Positions 8,123-16,330 of a DNA stretch of 64,000 bases are shown piece after piece. The translations under genes were made by a program, and so were the position numbers. Below the pieces are notes generated by a model. The model saw only the letters and a program-made list of their open reading frames with translations. It was not told the DNA's origin and did not search any database. The stretch is from Shouchella xiaoxiensis (lineage in GTDB: Bacteria > Bacillota > Bacilli > Bacillales > Bacillaceae_D), in assembly GCF_016907895.1 (NCBI RefSeq), contig NZ_JAFBCV010000008.1, forward strand, positions 1 to 64,000, given 5' to 3'. The first letter of the stretch is position 1; each line of letters begins with the position of its first letter.

Positions 8123-8369
8123 AAAAAACCTCCTTGGTATTTTTTGGTACGCTCTACCAATTCCCTTCAATCTCCTAATTAAACATGATATCGAATAATA
8201 ATATCTATTTTTTAAAAATAATCTTAAAATAACTCATCTTAATTCCTTAAAGTTCTTCGTTACTGATTTGAATTCTTGAATGCGTCTTCTAGAAAAAATA
8301 AAAAAGCTAGAAAAGTGCTGGTAACACTTTTCATAGCCCTTTGGCCCTTGGCCGCTAAACCAAGATAAA

Positions 8370-8566
8370 AAAATCTATACTATATGAGTGGGGTTAATGC
8401 CCCTTGAAAATTCCCTATACGATCATAGTAGCAAGACTTAGCAATCCTGTGAAGCAGGAATAATGACCATGATGTTATAGTCGTTTTCCTCTGAGTTTAT
8501 TCCCAGTATAAGCGGGAATGAAGCTAATTACAGAAAGCCCGGATTCTTCCTCCGGGCTTCTTTATC
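8370..8566 (+). ncRNA. structured RNA candidate ending in a terminator
   Basis: No reading frame fits 8123-8607, yet the segment holds a series of stems: GGGG/CCCC near 8393, TCCTG-TGAA-CAGGA near 8442, AATGAC/GTCGTT near 8460, ATTCCC/GGGAAT near 8500, then AAGCCCGGA/TCCGGGCTT with a T-rich end (8535-8566). TATACT at about 8374 could be its -10. A further stem, GAAAAGTG/CACTTTTC, lies just upstream near 8320. The GAAGCAGGAAT stretch recalls 3' ends of IS200/IS605-type tnpB elements and their guide RNA, so a transposon remnant is the main alternative to a free small RNA. Class unknown. Confidence 0.4.
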
Positions 8567-8607
8567 ATTCATTCTCACCTACTTGATCTTAATACAAATC
8601 ATCCCCC

Positions 8608-9897
8608 TTACCCACTCCGAAACCGATACACCTTCCGTGGCCTTCCCCGCCTGCTCAGCTGCTCTTCCCCAGCTTGCTCGATTACCTTGCCTTGTTCAAG
8701 CGCAATAAGGATGCGCCGGGCATTTCGCTCTGTGCCGCCGAGCCAGACGGCGACATCCTGCGAGGAGAAGTAGCTTTGTTTTTGCTGGGCGCCTTTGGCA
8801 TAGATGCGGGCTATCGTTGCTGGGTTGATGCCGACACGAGCGGCGTCATCGCCTAAGTGGACTTGACTGTAGTGGAATGTTTCTTCGTTCCGTTTTGCCT
8901 CGGAAACGCGGTTTTCTTCATCTACCAGCACAATCATTTGCTCGGTCGCTTGCTGGCTATAGTCGAGCGCCGTTTGCACATGGCGTGAGGCCGCGAGCGC
9001 CGTCCGCCCGTAACCGATGCCTAAATAGATGCCGAGTTTCGCTGTTTGCTTAATGTCGTCAATGATGTCATAGGGCCAGTCCTGCTCCTCGATCTCGCCT
9101 CTGGTCGTGTAAATTTCAAAGTAGCCGTTGCCGATCTCCAGAAACGAGCCTTGCAGCGATTCGGCATACTGAAGCAGTCGCTTCCGCACATCAAGCTCCT
9201 GATGTTTGCGTTTATAAGAATAGGCCATTTCTTTCTGATCGCTTTGTGAGATTGGCATGAGTGCGCCAACAACGGCGATTTGCGCTTTTTTATAGTAAAG
9301 TGAATTCACGCGCTCTTGAATGCGCGTCAACGTTTTCCGCGTGACCGGTTCAGCTGGGCGCACTCGGTAACAAGGAATGCCGCGCTGTTTTAACGTTCGG
9401 TAGACGCCACGTAAGCAGGTTAGCGCAAGGGTAGCTTCGCCTGAATCATAGGCTTCTTGATGAAAAGCAACGAGCTTTTCTTCTTCGACGTAATCTGGGT
9501 AATCGTAAAGATGGATCGTTAAGTGATTCAGCGAAAACTCCTTGATTAACCAGTTTGTGTATTCAGGTGAGATCGTGTCGAGGCTGACTTCCAGCTGTTT
9601 CTGCTCTGTATGATAGAACGCTTCCAAAAAGATGCCGAGCAAGCTCGAGCCTTCAAGGGGGACAAACCAAGCTCGGTCTTTTGAAACAACCTGCTTCTCT
9701 AAGCATAAGGAGTAGGGCGCTTGGCCGGAAAACAACCACTGATCAATCGGCTGCTTGATTTTTTGAATTCGTTCAGGCGCTTCTTCCACTCGCTGATACA
9801 TAATTGGAATCGCTTTAAAATCAGGGTAATCCTCAATCACGCTTTGCATATGACGAACGGAATCCTCCGGGCCAATTAAGCCAATCTGAATCGTCAT
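8608..9897 (-). CDS. regulator with cyclase-like domain and C-terminal winged helix
   Basis: 429 residues. The first about 200 look like a ligand-sensing domain without a recognised family. Residues about 205-325 contain LGIYLGIGYGRTALAASRHV, which resembles the nucleotide-binding region of GGDEF/GTP-cyclohydrolase III-like folds. The last about 80 residues (SSQDVAVWLGGTERNARRIL, then RRGRPRKVYRF) form a winged-helix DNA-binding domain. It is therefore probably a transcription factor, perhaps sensing a small metabolite. It lies next to abgA, but a terminator separates the two, so it likely has its own promoter and controls the cluster. AGGAGG precedes the ATG. Confidence 0.6.
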   Translation of the reverse strand: MTIQIGLIGPEDSVRHMQSVIEDYPDFKAIPIMYQRVEEAPERIQKIKQPIDQWLFSGQAPYSLCLEKQVVSKDRAWFVPLEGSSLLGIFLEAFYHTEQKQLEVSLDTISPEYTNWLIKEFSLNHLTIHLYDYPDYVEEEKLVAFHQEAYDSGEATLALTCLRGVYRTLKQRGIPCYRVRPAEPVTRKTLTRIQERVNSLYYKKAQIAVVGALMPISQSDQKEMAYSYKRKHQELDVRKRLLQYAESLQGSFLEIGNGYFEIYTTRGEIEEQDWPYDIIDDIKQTAKLGIYLGIGYGRTALAASRHVQTALDYSQQATEQMIVLVDEENRVSEAKRNEETFHYSQVHLGDDAARVGINPATIARIYAKGAQQKQSYFSSQDVAVWLGGTERNARRILIALEQGKVIEQAGEEQLSRRGRPRKVYRFRSG

Positions 9898-9917
9898 CCC
9901 TTTCCTCCTCCTTTTCG

Positions 9918-9952
9918 AAAAAGAGGCCCCTTCATCCAGAAGGTTGCCTCTT
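9918..9952 (-). terminator. terminator of the abg operon
   Basis: AAGAGGC/GCCTCTT with an inner CCTTC/GAAGG and a T-rich end on the minus strand. It separates abgA from the regulator gene. Confidence 0.75.
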
Positions 9953-9957
9953 CTCGC

Positions 9958-11253
9958 CTATTCGTGTGCAAGGATATGAGCGAGCGCACTAACCGCTACC
10001 GCCAGCGCTCCTTCATCCCAATCAAACCGCTTATGGTGATGCCCAGCCGCGAGCGGCGTTCCAAAGATCATATAGCATGCCAGACCACCTTGCTCCTGCA
10101 CATGCTGCATCATGTAGGTCACATCTTCTGAACCATTAACTTCCATCCTATCGTGAACGTCGGTAATGTAATGGCTTGAAGCTGTTGCTTTTGGGATTTT
10201 CTCAAGAAAATATGCGTCCGTCTCCGCCGCCAGTCCTTCGCCAACAATCGCGTAATCAATCGCCACATCGTACATCAGCGCCGCCCCCTCAAGTCGGCGC
10301 ACCGCCTCTTCCTTCATATAATGATTCTGCTCCGTTGTAATTCCCCGCGTTTCAAATTGGAGAAAGGCATCCCCCGGCACGATATTGCGTCCGCTGCCTG
10401 CTTCAAAGCGGCCAACATTAAGTCGCGTCGCTCCCTCGCCATGTGGAGCGATGCTATGTAGGTTCAAGACAGCTGATGAAGCGGCAAGTAAAGCATTTTT
10501 ACCAACATGAGGCTCCATACCAGCATGCGCCGTCTTTCCAGTAAAGCTCGCATCAATTTTCGTTGTCGCCAGAATATGCGTCGAGCCAGAATAGAGCGTT
10601 CCAACCGGGTTCGGACGAATGCCGAGATGTCCGCTAAGAAATTGATCAACGCCGTCAAGCCAGCCTTTCTTCACAACGGCATTGGCGCCGCGGCTGCCTT
10701 CTTCGGCTGGTTGAAAAATCAGCGTGTACGTCCCCTTCAGCTCTTCTTTTCGTTCAGCGATAAAATGAGCGATGCCGAGTCCAATCGTCGCGTGTCCGTC
10801 GTGGCCACAGGCGTGCATCATCCCTTCATTGCGCGAGCGAAATCCTTCCTTGGCGGGCAGGTGCACAGCATCCGCTTCTTCAAGAATCGGCAAGGCATCT
10901 ATGTCGAAGCGCATCGCCGTATGCTTACCAGCTTTTCCCGTATCAAGCACCGCTACAACGCCGGTAAAGCCGCCACTCATTCCCGCTAGAAAATCTGCCG
11001 GAACGCCGTTGTCGCGGGCACGCTGTTCATGCGCCGCTAACTCGTCAGCGCTCGGTACGCCGAATCGGGCATCGCCTTCCATTACCGCCTGCCCTGTATG
11101 AAGCGTGAAGCCTAGTTCCGCTAACTGCTGCACGATGTAATACGTTGTTTCATACTCACAAAAGCCCACTTCCGCAATCTGATGCAGCTCTCTCCGCCAC
11201 GTTTTTAGCATCTCTTCCTTGCTTGCGATCCACTCGTCTATTCCATTTCCCAT
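9958..11253 (-). CDS. abgA: p-aminobenzoyl-glutamate hydrolase subunit A-like M20 peptidase
   Basis: 431 residues of the M20D metal-dependent amidohydrolase family. HACGHDGH carries the metal-binding His/Asp and QPAEEG the catalytic Glu/metal ligand; the C-terminal PLAAGHHHKRFDWDEGAL supplies the last ligand. The insert around residues 65-90 (GVPSADELAAHEQRARDNGV) is characteristic of AbgA and absent from ordinary aminoacylases. In E. coli AbgA pairs with a second M20 subunit to cleave p-aminobenzoyl-glutamate taken up by AbgT; here the same three functions are adjacent. Substrate in this organism is inferred from homology. GAGAGGTG precedes the ATG. Confidence 0.85.
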   Translation of the reverse strand: MGNGIDEWIASKEEMLKTWRRELHQIAEVGFCEYETTYYIVQQLAELGFTLHTGQAVMEGDARFGVPSADELAAHEQRARDNGVPADFLAGMSGGFTGVVAVLDTGKAGKHTAMRFDIDALPILEEADAVHLPAKEGFRSRNEGMMHACGHDGHATIGLGIAHFIAERKEELKGTYTLIFQPAEEGSRGANAVVKKGWLDGVDQFLSGHLGIRPNPVGTLYSGSTHILATTKIDASFTGKTAHAGMEPHVGKNALLAASSAVLNLHSIAPHGEGATRLNVGRFEAGSGRNIVPGDAFLQFETRGITTEQNHYMKEEAVRRLEGAALMYDVAIDYAIVGEGLAAETDAYFLEKIPKATASSHYITDVHDRMEVNGSEDVTYMMQHVQEQGGLACYMIFGTPLAAGHHHKRFDWDEGALAVAVSALAHILAHE

Positions 11254-11268
11254 TAATTAGCACCTCTC

Positions 11269-12450
11269 TCAATTTATCTTTATCAATGCGGTTACCGCAG
11301 TTGTCGCGAGTATGTTCACCCCGTGACTAAGTGCGGCTTCGTCAATATCAAAGGTAGAGTCGTGTAGCGGACTTTGCACCGTCCGTTCGGCAATCGCCGT
11401 TCCGAGCCAGTAATAAGTCCCCGGGTATTTTTGCAAAAAGCGCCCAAAGTCTTCACCAGCAAGACTCGGACTTACTTCCGGCGCCGCTCCTTCTCCTAGT
11501 AAAGAAAGCGCCTGTTCCTGCACATGATCGGCCCAGGCAGGGGTATTGACCGTTGCGACATAGCCATGTTGGTAATTAACCGTCGCTGTCGCTCCAAGTC
11601 CTTCCGCCACCTGCTTAACCAGCTCAATTAGCCGCTTTTCGACGCGGTCACGCACGTCAAGCGAGAGCGTCCGCACCGTTCCCTCAAGCGTCACCTCACT
11701 GGCGATGACGTTGTAGCGGTCGCCACCGGTAATCGTTCCAACCGTAATAACGGCTGAATCAAGCGGAGACACGTTTCGGCTCACAATCGTCTGCAAGCTC
11801 GTCATCACTTGATTGGCTACCACAATCGCATCAACCGCCTGATGGGGCATGCTCGCGTGCCCAGCTCTGCCGTTAATCGTAATCGAAAAGCGGTCCGAGT
11901 TGCCCATCATCCCGCCTGCTCGTACGCCAATCTGACCAACTGGCAGATCGGGCCAGACATGCTGACCGAACACGACATCCGGCTCCCACTTCAGAAACGT
12001 TGGATCTTCCATCATCGCCTGCGCCCCGCCAATTGGCGCATCTTCCTCAGCCGGCTGAAACAACAGCAACACCGTACCAGCAAGCTCGCTGCGCTTCTGC
12101 TGGAGCAACTTACCCGCACCAAGCAGCATTGCCGTATGGGCATCATGGCCGCAGGCGTGCATCACCCGCTCTTTTGTGGAGCGATACGACACATCATTCT
12201 TCTCGCGAATTGGCAAGGCATCCATGTCGGCACGGAGCGCAACGGTTTTACCTGGTTGCCCGCCTTCAATGATGCCAATCACGCCGTAGCTCGTTTTCAT
12301 TGTTTCATAAGAAATTCCGGCATCTTCTAGCATGCGACAAACAAACGCCTGCGTCTCCTGCTCCTCATGACTGAGCTCAGGATGCTGATGCAGGTGACGA
12401 CGCCACGCGATGACTTCTTGCTCCAACTCTTTGATTTCTTTTGCAAACAT
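11269..12450 (-). CDS. M20D amidohydrolase (N-acyl amino acid / AbgB-type)
   Basis: 393 residues with the M20D order of motifs: WRRHLHQHPELS at the start, ALRADMDALPI, HACGHDAH, LLFQPAEED, the dimerisation domain with GRAGHASMPHQAVDA, and the C-terminal PSLAGEDFGRFL and PLHDSTFDIDE. It would hydrolyse the amide of an N-acylated amino acid. Its position between abgT and abgA, 15 bases from the latter, suggests it is the second subunit or a companion enzyme, but sequence alone fits hippurate/aminoacylase activity equally well. GGGAGAG lies before the ATG. Confidence 0.8.
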   Translation of the reverse strand: MFAKEIKELEQEVIAWRRHLHQHPELSHEEQETQAFVCRMLEDAGISYETMKTSYGVIGIIEGGQPGKTVALRADMDALPIREKNDVSYRSTKERVMHACGHDAHTAMLLGAGKLLQQKRSELAGTVLLLFQPAEEDAPIGGAQAMMEDPTFLKWEPDVVFGQHVWPDLPVGQIGVRAGGMMGNSDRFSITINGRAGHASMPHQAVDAIVVANQVMTSLQTIVSRNVSPLDSAVITVGTITGGDRYNVIASEVTLEGTVRTLSLDVRDRVEKRLIELVKQVAEGLGATATVNYQHGYVATVNTPAWADHVQEQALSLLGEGAAPEVSPSLAGEDFGRFLQKYPGTYYWLGTAIAERTVQSPLHDSTFDIDEAALSHGVNILATTAVTALIKIN

Positions 12451-12474
12451 TCCAATCTCTCCCTCTTTGCTCCA

Positions 12475-14013
12475 CTACCCTTTATAATCCGTTACACCAG
12501 GACCAATCGGTAGCTCAAACCCTGTCCAAATCAGGAACAAGACGATCCACAACGCTAACACAAACAGCGTGTACGGAAGCATGATCGAAAACAACGTCCC
12601 GAACCCGGCGCGCGAGTCGTATTTTTTCATAAATGCCAGCACCATCGGCACATACGGGTTCATCGGCGTAATCACGCTCGTCGATGAATCACCAATCCGG
12701 TAAGCCAGCTGCACAAGCGCGGGATGGTAATCAAGCAACATAAACATCGGGATAAACACAGGTGCCATTAAGGCCCACTGTGCTGACCCACTAAAGATAA
12801 ATAAGTTTAATAGCGTTGTTAAGAAGATAAAGCCAACAATGACGCTAATCCCCGTCATGTTAATACTCTCTAAAAACTCCGCCCCACTAACAGCAATCCA
12901 AACTCCAATATTACTCCAGCCGAAGTAAGCAATAAACTGCGCCGCCGCAAAAATCAAGACGATGTAACCAGCCATACTTTTAATCGCTTCTGCCATCATC
13001 TCCGGAATATCCCGCGTCGATTTAATCACGCCAGCGGCAACCCCGTACGCAATCGACACGGTTAAAAATAAGAATAAAATAATCGGAACAATATTGCTAA
13101 TGAATGGCGAAGGGACAATCGTTCCACCTTCACCTCTTAAGATTCCATTAACCGGAACAACAAACAACGAAACAACGGCAAGATAGATAAACCCGGCAAG
13201 CAGTGAAATAAGCAACGCCTTGGTTTCTTTCCGCCCCACACGCTCCAGCTCTTGGTTAACGAATTCCTTCTCGCCGTACTTCGGATTGAATTTCCCAAGA
13301 CGCGGTTCAATAATCTTCTCGGTTACAAGTGTACATATAATAATCAGCATAACGGATGAAGCGATCATAAAGTAATAGTTATCAGTCATATGAACGATGA
13401 AACCAGGTTCAATCGTCTGTACCACCTCAGTGGAAATACCGGATAGAAGCACGTCCGTCCCCGCCGGTAGGAAGTTCGCCGTAAACCCAGCGCCAACCCC
13501 AGCAAACCCAGCAGCCATCCCCGCAAGCGGATGACGCCCAATCGCATAGAAAATCATCGCCCCAAGCGGCGGTACAAGAACAAACGCCGCATCAGAAGCA
13601 ATATTGCCGACAATCCCCGTCGTCACAACGGCAATTGTTACAAGCTTCGTAGGAGCTTTTAAAATCGTGCTCTTAATAAACGTCTCCACCAACCCAACCT
13701 GCTGGGCCAGCCCAATCCCAAGCATCATCGTCAAAACAAGCCCAAGTGGCGTAAAGCCAATGAAGTTGGAAATCATCGAATCCAATATGTACATAAATCC
13801 TTCCGTCGACACCAAACTCTGCACCGACGTCTCTTCACCCGTCCCCGGATGAACAAAGGAAACACCTAAACTCGAAATCAACCACGAAAAAAGAATAACA
13901 GCAATTGCTAAATACAAGAATAACATAAACGGATGGGGCAGCTTATTCCCTACTCGCTCCACCGTATCAAGCATACGTGCACCAATCGACTTCTTCTGCC
14001 TTAAATCATTCAT
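12475..14013 (-). CDS. abgT: AbgT-family transporter
   Basis: 512 residues from the ATG at 14013, which has GGTGGT at 6 bases; upstream in-frame starts lack a ribosome site, and 512 fits the family (E. coli AbgT 510). Basic cytoplasmic N-terminus, then about 10-12 membrane segments with two re-entrant hairpin-like Gly/Ser-rich regions and the conserved YRIGDSSTSVITPMNPYVPM motif near the C-terminus. The family takes up p-aminobenzoyl-glutamate or exports antimetabolites such as sulfonamides; the two amidohydrolases downstream favour uptake. First gene of the operon abgT-M20-abgA. Confidence 0.88.
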   Translation of the reverse strand: MNDLRQKKSIGARMLDTVERVGNKLPHPFMLFLYLAIAVILFSWLISSLGVSFVHPGTGEETSVQSLVSTEGFMYILDSMISNFIGFTPLGLVLTMMLGIGLAQQVGLVETFIKSTILKAPTKLVTIAVVTTGIVGNIASDAAFVLVPPLGAMIFYAIGRHPLAGMAAGFAGVGAGFTANFLPAGTDVLLSGISTEVVQTIEPGFIVHMTDNYYFMIASSVMLIIICTLVTEKIIEPRLGKFNPKYGEKEFVNQELERVGRKETKALLISLLAGFIYLAVVSLFVVPVNGILRGEGGTIVPSPFISNIVPIILFLFLTVSIAYGVAAGVIKSTRDIPEMMAEAIKSMAGYIVLIFAAAQFIAYFGWSNIGVWIAVSGAEFLESINMTGISVIVGFIFLTTLLNLFIFSGSAQWALMAPVFIPMFMLLDYHPALVQLAYRIGDSSTSVITPMNPYVPMVLAFMKKYDSRAGFGTLFSIMLPYTLFVLALWIVLFLIWTGFELPIGPGVTDYKG

Positions 14014-14068
14014 ATTTACACCACCATTTTCAGACATGTCTTTTTTTATTCCATAAATAATTAGAACG

Positions 14069-14074
14069 AATATA
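14069..14074 (-). promoter_or_regulatory. extended -10 promoter of abgT
   Basis: On the minus strand TGcTATATT, about 55 bases before the abgT start, with a poor -35 (AAGACA) at 17 bases. Confidence 0.4.
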
Positions 14075-14133
14075 GCATGATTTTTTTCGCTTGTCTTTAA
14101 GAAGATGAAAAAATCTAACAAAGAAAATTTAAA

Positions 14134-14384
14134 TTGACACACTGTTCAAACATAAAAATACTTATATATAGAGCGTTTACATATCTGAACAACCTTTTAA
14201 GGAAGCATAAAAAATTATTTTCCACCCCCATATTTCTTTTAGTCTTATGCGGACTCGCTCTTGTTGTACTTGGATTCGCATTCCTTATCTCAACCCGCTT
14301 TCGTTTTTACATTTAATAACTGATGAACTATTGACCATTGTTCCCTTTGATGCATGCAGTTAGCTGGCTGCATTGAAGGGAATC
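14134..14384 (+). other. intergenic region with a weak small frame and a hairpin
   Basis: A 60-codon plus-strand frame (14134-14316) encodes one hydrophobic helix (IFLLVLCGLALVVLGFAFLI) but has no ribosome site and no internal ATG. A long hairpin, TTCCCTT/AAGGGAA with ATGCAG/CTGCAT inside, follows at 14342-14383 and could terminate such a gene. I leave it as undecided rather than a gene. Confidence 0.3.
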
Positions 14385-14435
14385 TTCTGTATCTTCTTGT
14401 ATCTAGACGATCTCTACACAACTTGTAGTCAAATG

Positions 14436-14479
14436 AAAAAACCGCTCTGAGAAAGGACTTCCCCCTCATCAAAGCGGTC
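14436..14479 (-). terminator. terminator of the dehydrogenase gene
   Basis: ACCGCT/AGCGGT with TGA/TCA inside, followed on the minus strand by six T. Confidence 0.8.
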
Positions 14480-14486
14480 ATGACTT

Positions 14487-15548
14487 CTAAGACTTCCTCT
14501 TTACCTCTTCAATAATCGCATTCGTCACGTCTTCCGTTGAATAGCTTCCACCAAGATCGGCCGTTACGATTCCTTTTGCCGTTACCGATTCAATTGCATC
14601 AAGCAAGTATGTCCCAAGCTCGGCTTCACCAAAATGATCGAGCATCATTTTCGCCGTCCAGATCTGCCCGATCGGATTGGCTAGACCTTTGCCGACGATA
14701 TCTGGCGCTGAGCCGTGGACAGGCTCAAACATTGATGGGTACTTGCCATTCACATTAATATTTGCCGCCGGAGCGATACCGATGCTGCCCATGATTGCTG
14801 CGCCAATATCCGTTAGAATATCTCCGAATAAATTTGATGCAACGATCACATCAAACGCAGCCGGCTTCGTCACAAAGAAAGCCGCCAGTGCATCGATATG
14901 CTGTGAGTCCGTTTTAATAGAAGGATACTCTTGACTAACTTCCTCAAACACCTGATCCCAAAACGGCATCGAATACACAATCCCATTTGATTTCGTCGCG
15001 CTCGTCACATGACCTCTCCGCTTTGCGGCAAGCTCAAACGCATAGCGCATCGGCCGCTCTGTCCCTTTACGTGTAAAGACAGCGTTCTGAATCGCCACCT
15101 CATCTTCATTCTGATGAATTCGCCCACCAATTGAGCTATACTCGCCCTCACTATTTTCACGAATGACCACAAGATCAAAATCTTTCGGATTGAGCAACGG
15201 CGACTGAATGCCCGCTAGCTGCTTCGCCGGACGCATATTAATCGACTGTTCAAACTCGCGCCGAATTTGGATAAGCAGTCCCCATAAAGAGATATGATCA
15301 GGAACAAGATGCTGATTCCCAACCGCTCCAAGAAAGATCGCATCATGCGGCTTTAACTGCTCCAATCCATCTTCAGGCATCATCACCCCATGCTCTAAAT
15401 AATACTCACAGCTCCAGGGAAACGAACGGAACTGAAAATCCAGCCCACCATGCACCTCAGCAACCGCTTTCAAAACACGCTCTGCTTGAGGAACAACTTC
15501 TCTGCCAATCCCATCACCAGGGATACTTGCGATATTGATGCATTTCAT
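14487..15548 (-). CDS. D-malate/tartrate dehydrogenase (decarboxylating)
   Basis: 353 residues; the ATG at 15548 has GGAGGG at about 8 bases, better than an earlier in-frame start. Belongs to the isocitrate/isopropylmalate dehydrogenase family: IPGDGIGREV at the N-terminus, RENSEGEYSS, the Lys/Tyr region, DxxxSNLFGDILTDIGAAIMGSIG and EPVHGSAPDI. SLWGLLIQIR in place of the isopropylmalate-type sequence points to the DmlA/TtuC/YcsA subgroup, which oxidises D-malate, tartrate or related 2-hydroxy acids with NAD and divalent metal. Transcribed alone. Its position beside the abg operon does not identify a shared pathway. Confidence 0.85.
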   Translation of the reverse strand: MKCINIASIPGDGIGREVVPQAERVLKAVAEVHGGLDFQFRSFPWSCEYYLEHGVMMPEDGLEQLKPHDAIFLGAVGNQHLVPDHISLWGLLIQIRREFEQSINMRPAKQLAGIQSPLLNPKDFDLVVIRENSEGEYSSIGGRIHQNEDEVAIQNAVFTRKGTERPMRYAFELAAKRRGHVTSATKSNGIVYSMPFWDQVFEEVSQEYPSIKTDSQHIDALAAFFVTKPAAFDVIVASNLFGDILTDIGAAIMGSIGIAPAANINVNGKYPSMFEPVHGSAPDIVGKGLANPIGQIWTAKMMLDHFGEAELGTYLLDAIESVTAKGIVTADLGGSYSTEDVTNAIIEEVKRKS

Positions 15549-15672
15549 AACGTACACCCTCCATCTCAACTAATCTCTATTTTTCTATGTCTCTTTGAGT
15601 TTAGATGAGACTGTCACGAATTACAAATTCGTTTTATAAAATATGTAACATGAATGAGCAAATAATACTCTG

Positions 15673-15804
15673 TTGTCATCAGAAAACCACTTCACTGTCT
15701 TACTCTTTGATGACGGCAGCAACCATTTTTTAATAGAGGGCGAGAATTTGTTCATTCAAGCGATTGAGGATGGGAATTATGAGTGGATGGAGGATGAGCG
15801 GTAA
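15673..15804 (+). pseudogene. short coding remnant of unknown origin
   Basis: The frame 15673-15804 reads like protein (HFTVLLFDDGSNHFLIEGEN, then FIQAIEDGNYEWMEDER) but has no ribosome site and an in-frame stop just upstream. It resembles the C-terminal end of a small soluble protein that I do not recognise. The rest of 15549-15937 shows nothing else. Confidence 0.3.
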
Positions 15805-15937
15805 AATTATGATAGGTTTGGAATCTCGGTTAATAGTTAAAACTAATGGAACAAATATTTTATCGTGAAATAATTAAGGGTTTTGTTTGTTTTTTCTCCG
15901 CATGATCCTCTTTTATAATAAAGGAGGAAACTATAAC

Positions 15938-16186
15938 ATGAGTATTGATGTTTATACTAAATACGGCTGTTCCCCATGCAAATTCTTGAAGATGTGGTTG
16001 AATAAAAATGAAATCAGTTTTAACGAGAAACCCGTTGAACTTAAAAAGAATATGGATGAATTTATTAAACGACAAGGTACAGGTTACCCATTCATTATTA
16101 TCAAGCATGCAAATGGGGAAAACGTATTTTTAGGAAACACACCAAAATTAAAAAAACATCTTCGAGGAGAATACTTCAACAGTTGA
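15938..16186 (+). CDS. glutaredoxin/NrdH-like thiol redox protein
   Basis: 82 residues from the ATG at 15938, preceded by AAAGGAGG at 8 bases. The beta-alpha-beta start IDVYTKYGCSPCKFLKMWLN has the CxxC active site (C11-SP-C14), and GYPFII holds the cis-proline typical of thioredoxin folds. The size fits glutaredoxin or NrdH. It would reduce disulfides with bacillithiol, thioredoxin reductase or an unknown partner. No ribonucleotide reductase gene is nearby, so the partner is not identified. Confidence 0.75.
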   Translation: MSIDVYTKYGCSPCKFLKMWLNKNEISFNEKPVELKKNMDEFIKRQGTGYPFIIIKHANGENVFLGNTPKLKKHLRGEYFNS

Positions 16187-16290
16187 GGTTCACTTCTCTT
16201 AGATAGTTATGTTTTATAGACTGTCTTTTTTTAGAATCCAAAACGATTTGCAATAGAAATTCCTACGGATGTATTCATTTTGAACTAAAT

Positions 16291-16321
16291 AAAAAAAGCC
16301 ACTTCAAATGAAGTGGCTTTT
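16291..16321 (-). terminator. terminator of hag
   Basis: GCCACTTC/GAAGTGGC followed by seven T on the minus strand; T-rich on the other side too, so it may also stop the glutaredoxin transcript. Confidence 0.9.
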
Positions 16322-16330
16322 CCAGTTCGA

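Noticed and set aside
8281-8566. 6S RNA, SRP RNA or a riboswitch
   Set aside because: The characteristic sequences of those classes are not seen, and the next gene is on the opposite strand, so no cis-regulatory role is possible for it.
10507-12330. Plus-strand frames of up to 173 codons opposite the M20 genes
   Set aside because: Arg/His-rich shadows of strongly supported minus-strand enzymes in GC-richer DNA.
14134-14316. Plus-strand hydrophobic 60-codon frame as a gene
   Set aside because: It begins inside a TTGACA string with no ribosome site and has no internal start; kept only as an undecided intergenic entry.
14290-14481. 63-codon minus-strand frame after the dehydrogenase gene
   Set aside because: It overlaps the terminator hairpin and another hairpin; no ribosome site.
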